A DNA stretch of 64,000 nt. Source: an uncultured Burkholderiales bacterium (GTDB taxonomy: Bacteria; Pseudomonadota; Gammaproteobacteria; Burkholderiales; Burkholderiaceae_C). A program made the translations under genes and the position numbers. The stretch lies in assembly GCA_937927685.1 (NCBI GenBank), contig CALBSC010000062.1:45274-109273 (forward strand), written 5' to 3'. Below the pieces are notes generated by a model. The model searched no databases. It had not been told where the DNA came from and was given only the letters and a program-made list of their open reading frames with translations. Below, piece by piece: positions 58,401-64,000 of the stretch (position 1 is the stretch's first letter; each line of letters opens with the position of its first letter).

Positions 58401-59493
58401 ACCACGCCAGCCGCCAGCGACCGGCTGCCCACGGCATGGCCTGGGCGCCCTGCAGCACCAGGCCTTCGGTGGTGACTTCAAACCCGTGGTGCCAGGGGCG
58501 CAGGGTCAAGCGCCCTTGCGCCGAGTCCAGTGCCATGGGTTGAGACGACGGTGACGAGCGCGCTTGCAGTTGCGTGAGTGCCAGGTCGGTGGTGACACTC
58601 TGGAGTTGACCCTGCCGGATGTCTAGCCAGGCCCGCGCCCAACCCTGGCCGCGCAACGCGTCCAGCGCCGCGTGGTCGGGCAGCAGCTGGCGCCAGTGCT
58701 GCAGATCGAGGTGACTGAACTGCGCGTACAGCGTCCCGCTCCACTCCGACCAGTTGCCTTCGCGCAAGCTCAGCAACGGCTGTCGGAACTGCCCTCGCAC
58801 AGAGAAGGGCTCACCCCAGCGCGCATCGGGCGTGGCATCCAGTCGGAATTGGTGGTTCTGTACCCCGTTGCGCAGCACCAGGCGCACACCGCTGAGGGTG
58901 AGCGGCTCGGTGTGGGGGCGGGTGTCATCGACCCAGCGCAACTGGCCTTGCTCCACCACCACCTCGCGGTGGGAAAACAACCAGTCCGCGAGTGACCCGT
59001 CCGTCGAGCCTTCGATGACCAGTCCCGCCACCGACCAGGTGCCGTCCGTGGCCCGGTGGACATCGACCGAGGGCCGATCAATGACCACCTGGTCGAAGGC
59101 CCCACGCAGCAAGGATTGCGGGGAGAGGGTGAACAGCACACGATCCAGATGCAAGCCCTGGGACTGCTGCACGTCCAGGATGGCGATATCCAGCGCCTCG
59201 AATGACGGCAGCAAGCCATTCGAGTGGGCCTGCAATGCGCCCACCCGAACGTCGCGGCCACTGAGGCGGCTGGCATGCGCCTCCAGCATCGGTTTGAACT
59301 CGCCGATTCGCGGCACAATGAACCCGTGGAGCAGCAACCACAGCAAGGCCACCACGAGCCAGACCCCGGCCACGGCCAGCAGGGCCCAACGGGTGAACCG
59401 GGCGTACAGACGCACACCGCGCGGCAAACCGCGCAAAGCGGCCTGTGGCTGGGGCTCGGGGGGCTGCTCGGTGACTGCGTCGGTGTCTGCCAT
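55426..59493 (-). CDS. yhdP: YhdP family (AsmA-like, DUF3971) protein
   Basis: A 1355-residue protein with one N-terminal membrane helix (LLAVAGVWLVVALLWLLLHG) and a long periplasmic body. Typical family blocks include IDRPSVDVHRATDGTWSVAGL and the C-terminal GQFNMQIERGQFLKTEPGAAR, followed by FNAGTASLFYGTVNPMLGLTSYLAQYF. YhdP-like proteins are thought to form tubes that carry phospholipids to the outer membrane. The start is MADTDAVTEQPP. It is divergent from glnE, twelve bases apart, and overlaps the kinase gene by four bases. Confidence 0.92.
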   Translation of the reverse strand: MADTDAVTEQPPEPQPQAALRGLPRGVRLYARFTRWALLAVAGVWLVVALLWLLLHGFIVPRIGEFKPMLEAHASRLSGRDVRVGALQAHSNGLLPSFEALDIAILDVQQSQGLHLDRVLFTLSPQSLLRGAFDQVVIDRPSVDVHRATDGTWSVAGLVIEGSTDGSLADWLFSHREVVVEQGQLRWVDDTRPHTEPLTLSGVRLVLRNGVQNHQFRLDATPDARWGEPFSVRGQFRQPLLSLREGNWSEWSGTLYAQFSHLDLQHWRQLLPDHAALDALRGQGWARAWLDIRQGQLQSVTTDLALTQLQARSSPSSQPMALDSAQGRLTLRPWHHGFEVTTEGLVLQGAQAMPWAAGRWRLAWSPAQEAQPERGEWQIDRLDLDGLLETAALVSSDRSWIQALQTRQLQGVVRDLKGQWQGRWPSLDHYRVQGQVQGLSLQSLSGKVAQGQPAWPGVQGLQVKFDASQDGGTAQLQMANGNLQLPAWLEEPLVPVQALAADLSWKRERTGWQVQVANGKLSNAELQGEVQLTWTSPTNGQTGAMLDLQSTLKRLDARQVARYLPSALPERVRHYLRDSLKQGSADNVKLRVRGNLEQFPFVQAQQGEFRVSAQLNRVTYAYVPGPVPGPAAAPDWPALTELSGDLLIERDSLHVKAARARLVGAPSLAWSGLDASIPHLADPVVEVRGDARGPLNEALRLMQTPGLSRVVSQVLDKSSGTGSTDLKLRLSLPLNHLDQTRASGQLVLGGNDLALMPQVPSLQRVRGTVQFSETGLVVQGVQGRLLGGEARLEGGLRWTPSATEPPLQLRIQGYASADGLRQHRDWQAATRLWALMEGGASYTAVMQWRQGLPDLVVTSNLQGLSLQAPAPLGKSADSTQAFRLDYGLTPESRGAAASRWQDQFQLSLGTVVRAHLVRDIGATPSRLLRGGIALSPDAAPAVVLPSEGLGLNARFEELNLDQWSPWLNKLGTTAVASGTGPAGERSGGGSDSPQDLMPGAVALSAQRVTSEGRTLHNLVVGATRQGDLWRATLSADELNGYSEYRPASNAQPARLYARLARLVIPPSVVSQVDTLLGDQPTSMPALDIVVNDLELKGKRLGRAEIDAVNRANAQGQREWQLNKLNLSNPDATFTARGNWLPSGPLAQRRTQLDFTLEVQDAGDLLGRLGSPGLVRQGKGKLAGQVGWGGSPLSPDYASMSGQFNMQIERGQFLKTEPGAARLFGVLNLQALPRRLMLDFRDVFSEGFAFDSFRGDVVIQQGMAHTNNLQMKGVNAAVLMEGRADIAHETQDIKVVVVPEFNAGTASLFYGTVNPMLGLTSYLAQYFLSRPLVKANTQEFHVSGSWSDPQVKKVGP

Positions 59494-59505
59494 GATGGGA
59501 ATAAC

Positions 59506-62295
59506 GTGACCGGAATTATCACCCCCCCGCCCGACCCTGCTGTGTCCGGGGGCGACCACGCCGAACCCGGCGCCGATCATTCGCGGCTGGTTCAGCGCCT
59601 GCGTCGCCGCTATGCCGAGGTCCTGGCCGTGCTCCCGCCGGGTCCTCCGGTGCGCGCCACGATGGAGCAGGCCCTGGGGAGCCTGCAGGAGCGACTGGGC
59701 GAATTGGGCGCCGCCTTGCGGGTGTTGCGCCAACTTGTGATCGAGCGCCTGGTGGTGCTGGACTGCGAGCAACAAGCACCCCTGGAGGTGGTCACCCGGG
59801 CAGTCACCGAACTGGCCGAACTGGCGCTGGAGCGCGCCTGCGAAGCAGCCCAGGCCCAACTCGACGAACAGTACGGTGCCCCGATGACCGAGCGGGGACA
59901 ACGTGCCGTGTTGTGGATCATCGGCATGGGCAAACTGGGGGCGCGCGAACTCAATGTCTCCAGTGACATCGATTTGATCTATGTGTACGACGAGGACGGC
60001 CACACCCTGGGCCGCGCGGATGGGGCGGGGCGCATCAGCGTGCACGAGTATTTTTCGCGGGCGGTCAAACGCATCTACAGCCTGGTGGGCGACACCACTG
60101 AGCACGGTTTTGTGTTCCGGGTGGATCTGGCCTTGCGGCCCAACGGCAACTCAGGCCCCTCGGTTGTCTCGCTCAATGCCCTGGAAGAATATTTTCTGGT
60201 TCAGGGTCGTGAGTGGGAGCGGTTTGCCTGGCTCAAGAGCCGGGCCGTGGCCCCGCGCAGCAGCCTGGGCAGCGCCCCGGCCTTGCGAGACACCGTGCAG
60301 CCCTTCGTGTTCAGACGCTATCTTGATTACAACGTGTTCGAGGCCCTGCGCGGCTTGCATCGTCAAATCCGCGACCAGGCCCAGCGCAGCAGTGCAGGAC
60401 GTCCCGAGCGGGCCAACGACGTCAAGCTCGGTCGCGGGGGCATTCGCGAAATCGAATTCACCGTGCAATTGCTGCAGGTGGTGCGTGGCGGGCAATTCCC
60501 CGAACTGCGCACGCAACCGACCCTGGAGTCGCTCGAGCGGGTCGCGCGTGCGCAACTGATGCCCACCGCCACGGCGCAGGCCCTGGCGCAGGCGTATGTG
60601 TTTTTGCGCCGGGTCGAGCATCGCATCCAGTACCTGGACGACCAGCAGTCCCACGCCTTGCCCGCAGACCCCGACGACCTGGCGTGGTTGTCGCACACCC
60701 TGGGCATGCCCTCGGTGGAGGTTTTCCTGGCCGAGCTGGCACGACACCGCGAACTCGTGGCGCAGGAATTTGATCGCCTGCTCGGGCAATCCGAGTCTGC
60801 CCAGGGGGCTAACGGGTCACGCGATCCGCATGGGTCGAGCCGATCTGAAGACACCGCCCCGGTGGACGGGTTGGCCGCCGCCTGCGACCTCGAGGGCGTG
60901 CTGCCGCACCTGGGCGAGGCCTTGCGCGAGCGCGTGGCGCGTTGGCCCGACCACCCGCGCGTGCGCGCCTTGCGCGAAGAGGGTCGTCAGCGCCTCTTGC
61001 GGCTGGTGCAGCGCACCCAGTCGTGGGTGGACGAGGGCCGGGTGGGCGAGCCGGCCGCCGTTCGATGGAGCGACTGGATCGAGCCCTTGCTGCGCCGTGA
61101 AAGTTACCTGGCGCTGCTGGTGGAGCGCCCCGCTGTGCACGAGCAGTTGCTGCGGCTGCTGGGGGCGGCGCGCTGGCCAGCGCGCTATTTGTTGCAGCAC
61201 CCCGGTGTCATCGACGAGTTGGCCACGCAGGCCTTGTTGATGGAGCGTTTCGACCCGGTCCAGTTCGAGGCAGAGCTCGAGGCCCGGCTCGAGGCCTTGC
61301 ACACCGCCGGTGAGGACGACGAGGAAAACCTCCTGAACCTCTTGCGCCGGGCGCACCATGCCGAGGTGTTCCGCACGCTGGCGCGCGACGTCGAAGGGCG
61401 TTTGACAGTCGAGCAAGTGGCCGATGACCTGAGTGCGCTGGCCGACACCATCTTGCGCCTGAGCCTGCGCTGGGTCTGGCAACGACTGCCCCAGCGGCAC
61501 CAGGCGGTGCCTCAGTTGGCGATCTTCGGGTACGGCAAACTCGGCGGCAAAGAGTTGGGCTACGGCAGCGATCTCGACATCGTGTTCGTGTATCAGGACG
61601 ATCACCCGCAGGCCGGCGAAATTTATGCGCAGTTGGTGCGGCGCCTCATCAACTGGCTGACGGTCAAGACGGGCGAGGGTGACCTCTACGAAATCGACAC
61701 GGCCCTGCGTCCCAATGGCAACTCGGGCTTGCTCGTCACCTCCTTCGAAGCCTTTGCCGATTACCAGAGCCAGCGCGGCAGCAACACGGCCTGGACCTGG
61801 GAGCACCAGGCCATGACGCGGGCGCGTTTTTGTGTGGGATTGCCTGCACTGGCCGAGGCGTTCGAGGGCGTGCGTCGCGACGTCATCCGCGCGCCACGTG
61901 ACCTGGGCCTGCTGGCGCAGGAGATCGTGGCCATGCGGCACAAGTTGCGGCAGGCGCGGCCCGTGCCAGCCGGTCGGTTTGACGTCAAGCACAGCCCGGG
62001 CGGCATGGTGGACGCCGAGTTCGCGGTGCAGTACCTGGTGCTCGGACACGGGGGCACTCACCCCGAGTTGCTGGATAACGTGGGGAATATTGCCTTGCTG
62101 CTCAGGGCCGAGCAGGTGGGCTTGCTACCGGTGGGTATGGGGGTGGCCGCTGCAGACGCCTATCGGGACTTGCGACGGGTGCAGCACCGGGCACGACTTG
62201 ACGAGATGCCCACCCAGGTCGAGACCTCTGCGCTGGCCCATGAGGCGGCGGCGATTCAGGCGTTGTGGCGCGCCGTGTTTGGCGCCGCAGGCTAA
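59506..62295 (+). CDS. glnE: Bifunctional glutamine synthetase adenylyltransferase/deadenylase
   Basis: A 929-residue protein with two nucleotidyltransferase domains: the N-terminal deadenylase (IGMGKLGARELNVSSDIDLI) and the C-terminal adenylyltransferase (FGYGKLGGKELGYGSDLDIV), joined by helical PII-responsive linkers. It modifies glutamine synthetase under control of PII, so it links to glnK upstream. The start is taken as the GTG of VTGIITPPPDPA; GATGGGAA lies just before it. The first ~25 residues are poorly conserved, so the start remains uncertain. Divergent from yhdP. Confidence 0.95.
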   Translation: MTGIITPPPDPAVSGGDHAEPGADHSRLVQRLRRRYAEVLAVLPPGPPVRATMEQALGSLQERLGELGAALRVLRQLVIERLVVLDCEQQAPLEVVTRAVTELAELALERACEAAQAQLDEQYGAPMTERGQRAVLWIIGMGKLGARELNVSSDIDLIYVYDEDGHTLGRADGAGRISVHEYFSRAVKRIYSLVGDTTEHGFVFRVDLALRPNGNSGPSVVSLNALEEYFLVQGREWERFAWLKSRAVAPRSSLGSAPALRDTVQPFVFRRYLDYNVFEALRGLHRQIRDQAQRSSAGRPERANDVKLGRGGIREIEFTVQLLQVVRGGQFPELRTQPTLESLERVARAQLMPTATAQALAQAYVFLRRVEHRIQYLDDQQSHALPADPDDLAWLSHTLGMPSVEVFLAELARHRELVAQEFDRLLGQSESAQGANGSRDPHGSSRSEDTAPVDGLAAACDLEGVLPHLGEALRERVARWPDHPRVRALREEGRQRLLRLVQRTQSWVDEGRVGEPAAVRWSDWIEPLLRRESYLALLVERPAVHEQLLRLLGAARWPARYLLQHPGVIDELATQALLMERFDPVQFEAELEARLEALHTAGEDDEENLLNLLRRAHHAEVFRTLARDVEGRLTVEQVADDLSALADTILRLSLRWVWQRLPQRHQAVPQLAIFGYGKLGGKELGYGSDLDIVFVYQDDHPQAGEIYAQLVRRLINWLTVKTGEGDLYEIDTALRPNGNSGLLVTSFEAFADYQSQRGSNTAWTWEHQAMTRARFCVGLPALAEAFEGVRRDVIRAPRDLGLLAQEIVAMRHKLRQARPVPAGRFDVKHSPGGMVDAEFAVQYLVLGHGGTHPELLDNVGNIALLLRAEQVGLLPVGMGVAAADAYRDLRRVQHRARLDEMPTQVETSALAHEAAAIQALWRAVFGAAG

Positions 62296-62329
62296 GCCGC
62301 ACGGGGTCTGTGCGTTGAGCCTTGACGGC

Positions 62330-62818
62330 TCAGGCGCTGCGAATTTTGCGCACCAGTGCGCTGGTCGAGTAGCCGTCCACAAAGGGCAGTGCGAGGGCGC
62401 GACCGCCCCAGGATTCCACCGCCGCCGTTTCGGGCAGTGTGGCCATGTTGTAGTCGCCGCCCTTGACGATCACCTGCGGCCGCAACTCGCGAATGAGTTG
62501 CAAGGGCGTGTCTTCATCAAACCAGGTCACCAGGCTGACGGACTCCAGCGCCGCGATCATGAGGGCGCGGTCCACTTCGTTGTTGAGCGGACGGTCCGGA
62601 CCTTTGCCCAGGCGACGCGCTGACGCGTCGGTGTTGAGTGCGACCACCAGGGCGGCGCCTTCAGCGCGGGCCTGCGCCAGGTAGGTCACATGGCCGCGGT
62701 GTAGCACGTCGAATACCCCGTTGGTGAACACCACGGGACCGGATGTGGCAAGCGCCCGAACGGCCACAGGCGCCTGGTCGCGCGCCACGATCTTGTCCAG
62801 GAACGAGGGGGTCGTCAT
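62330..62818 (-). CDS. rfaE2: D-glycero-beta-D-manno-heptose 1-phosphate adenylyltransferase
   Basis: A 162-residue cytidylyltransferase-fold enzyme equal to the C-terminal domain of HldE, which makes ADP-heptose for the LPS inner core. Motifs: VVFTNGVFDVLHRGHVTYLAQA (HxGH), VALNTDASARRLGKGPDRPL and VIVKGGDY. The kinase domain is not in the window, so in this organism it must be encoded separately. The start is MTTPSFLDKIV. It follows the glutathione transferase gene after 31 bases. Confidence 0.94.
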   Translation of the reverse strand: MTTPSFLDKIVARDQAPVAVRALATSGPVVFTNGVFDVLHRGHVTYLAQARAEGAALVVALNTDASARRLGKGPDRPLNNEVDRALMIAALESVSLVTWFDEDTPLQLIRELRPQVIVKGGDYNMATLPETAAVESWGGRALALPFVDGYSTSALVRKIRSA

Positions 62819-62849
62819 GTCGGGACGGCGGGACAAAGGCAGCTGCCGC

Positions 62850-63464
62850 TCAGCCCGGCTGGGTGTCGATGAAGCTCTGGCGCTGCATCAGTTTCTGGTA
62901 GAGCCGCTCCAGGTTGGGGTGGCGCGAGGCCCAGGCGATCTGCGGGAAACGGAAGTTGAGGTAGCCCAGCGCACAGCCCACCGCGATGTCCGACAGGGTC
63001 AGGTGAATGCCGCTGCAGTAGGCGTTGTCACCCAGGCCACGGCTCATCGCCGCCAGGCTGTCGTCGACCTTGCGCAGTTGCCGCTCGATCCAGGCCTGGC
63101 TGCGCTCCTGTGCAGAGCGACCGGGCCAGCCCGCCTCCAGGCGCGCGAGGATGCTGGCATCGAGCAGACCATCGGCCAGGGCCTCCCAGGTCTTGATGGC
63201 GGCGCGCTCGCGACCCGAACTGGCAATCAGCTTGCCCACCGGTGACAGGGTGTCGAGGTATTCCACGATGACCCGCGAGTCAAACAAGGCTTCACCCCCT
63301 TCCATCACCAGGCAGGGCACCTTGCCCAGCGGGTTGGAGTCGGTGATGGAGGTGTTGGCGGACCAGACATCCTCGGGCACAAACTGATAGTCGAGTTTTT
63401 TCTCAGCCAGCACGATGCGGACCTTGCGGACGTAGGGACTTGCGATGGCACCGATCAGTTTCAT
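62850..63464 (-). CDS. Glutathione S-transferase family protein
   Basis: A 204-residue GST. The thioredoxin-like N-domain begins MKLIGAIASPYVRKVRIVLAEK and contains NPLGKVPCLVMEGGEALFDSRVIVEYLD (cis-Pro and the glutathione-binding Glu/Asp-Ser). The C-domain is all helical (HLTLSDIAVGCALGYLNFR). Substrate unknown. An upstream Met nine codons earlier overlaps a TAGAAT hexamer, which supports the later start, with a short leader. Confidence 0.9.
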   Translation of the reverse strand: MKLIGAIASPYVRKVRIVLAEKKLDYQFVPEDVWSANTSITDSNPLGKVPCLVMEGGEALFDSRVIVEYLDTLSPVGKLIASSGRERAAIKTWEALADGLLDASILARLEAGWPGRSAQERSQAWIERQLRKVDDSLAAMSRGLGDNAYCSGIHLTLSDIAVGCALGYLNFRFPQIAWASRHPNLERLYQKLMQRQSFIDTQPG

Positions 63465-63567
63465 AGGTTTGGGTGTTTGAGTTGGGGGCATTCTATCGGC
63501 AGGCGGATCGCACCCACTGTGCGCACACGGTGGGTGGCTGTGCGCGAGACCGGCCAGACCGCTCCCC

Positions 63568-63573
63568 TAGAAT
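63568..63573 (+). promoter_or_regulatory. Candidate -10 box for a leaderless purB transcript
   Basis: TAGAAT ends six bases (CCCGGT) before the ATG. There is no Shine-Dalgarno between them and no good -35. Confidence 0.48.
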
Positions 63574-63579
63574 CCCGGT

Positions 63580-64000
63580 ATGAGCTTATCCACCGTGACG
63601 GCCCTGTCGCCGCTTGATGGCCGCTATGCCGGCAAACTGGCGCATCTGCGTCCCTTCATGAGCGAACAGGGCTACATGCACTGTCGCGTGCAAGTTGAAA
63701 TCACCTGGTTTCTCGCCCTGAGCGAGGCCGGCCTGAAGGAGTTTCCGCCCCTGAGTCCTGCGGCCCGTCAGCATTTGCTGGGTCTGGTGGAACGTTTCTC
63801 GGCTGAGGATGCGCTCGCCATCAAAGCCATCGAAAAGACCACCAACCACGACGTCAAGGCCGTGGAGTACTGGATCAAGGCGCAGTTCGACGCCTCCACG
63901 CTGTCCGAGGCGGTGCGCGCGGAGCTCGCCCGCGTGCAGGAGTTCGTGCACTTTGCCTGCACCAGCGAAGACATCAACAACACCAGCCATGCCTTGCAGC
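63580..64000 (+). CDS. purB: Adenylosuccinate lyase, 5' part
   Basis: The first 140 residues of PurB, cut by the window edge. TVTALSPLDGRYAGKLAHLRPFMSE at the start and TTNHDVKAVEYWIKAQF followed by FVHFACTSEDINNTSHAL are diagnostic of the E. coli-type enzyme, which acts twice in purine synthesis. No ribosome-binding site; a TAGAAT hexamer lies six bases before the ATG. Confidence 0.95.
   Translation, partial: MSLSTVTALSPLDGRYAGKLAHLRPFMSEQGYMHCRVQVEITWFLALSEAGLKEFPPLSPAARQHLLGLVERFSAEDALAIKAIEKTTNHDVKAVEYWIKAQFDASTLSEAVRAELARVQEFVHFACTSEDINNTSHALQ

Overview
The window is a 64 kb stretch of high-GC chromosome with almost no unassigned DNA: about 52 protein genes, one riboswitch, several promoters and terminators, and no rRNA, tRNA, CRISPR array or insertion sequence that I can see. 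Gene content (metH split in two with an S-adenosylhomocysteine riboswitch, a TorF-type porin in front of glnK-amtB, Smg/DUF494, Calvin-type class II aldolase, PII/GlnE nitrogen control, type II PyrF) points to Betaproteobacteria, Burkholderiales, most likely Comamonadaceae. This is inferred from family resemblance; no genus is claimed. No intergenic stretch exceeds about 300 bases.

Layout. 0-2.5 kb: recQ and a rhodanese. 2.5-6.4 kb: methionine synthase as two genes with a riboswitch between them. 6.4-9.2 kb: an MFS carrier and comM. 9.2-12.2 kb: a nitrogen operon (porin, PII protein, ammonium channel) behind a sigma-54 promoter and an NtrC-type site. 12.3-20.5 kb: aldose epimerase, M20 peptidase, ssb, MFS carrier, uvrA, pyrF. 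20.6-26.6 kb: an EamA exporter, a tightly coupled tsaB-rimI-UDG operon, PBP4 (dacB), and a lipoprotein that looks like an SGNH hydrolase stripped of its catalytic residues. 26.7-37.4 kb: Sua5/TsaC, then purK-purE, a CnoX-like thioredoxin, purC-fba-pyk and pgk, interrupted by a Crp/Fnr regulator and a fatty acid desaturase with an FNR-like box between them. 37.5-42 kb: azlCD, def-fmt, dprA, smg. 42-45.5 kb: secF, secD, yajC. 45.6-47.5 kb: a cobalt-type nitrile hydratase operon with a histidine-rich alpha subunit. 47.5-55.4 kb: a fused indolepyruvate ferredoxin oxidoreductase, mltA, a 70-residue membrane peptide gene divergent from it, and a response regulator/sensor kinase pair translationally coupled to yhdP. 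55.4-64 kb: yhdP, glnE, an ADP-heptose pathway nucleotidyltransferase, a glutathione transferase and the start of purB.

How the genes connect. Nitrogen control appears twice: glnK-amtB under apparent NtrC/sigma-54 control, and glnE, which modifies glutamine synthetase in response to PII. Purine synthesis (purK, purE, purC, purB) lies near lower glycolysis (pgk, pyk, fba). tsaB and tsaC both serve the t6A tRNA modification.

The most notable signals are: (1) a complete-looking SAH riboswitch with a visible mutually exclusive Shine-Dalgarno-sequestering hairpin between the metH halves; (2) a recurring promoter architecture in which a TANNNT hexamer ends exactly six bases before the start codon with no Shine-Dalgarno, in six genes, suggesting frequent leaderless transcripts; (3) the degenerate SGNH lipoprotein; (4) divergent genes whose start codons share bases; (5) the nitrile hydratase operon with a His-rich leader.
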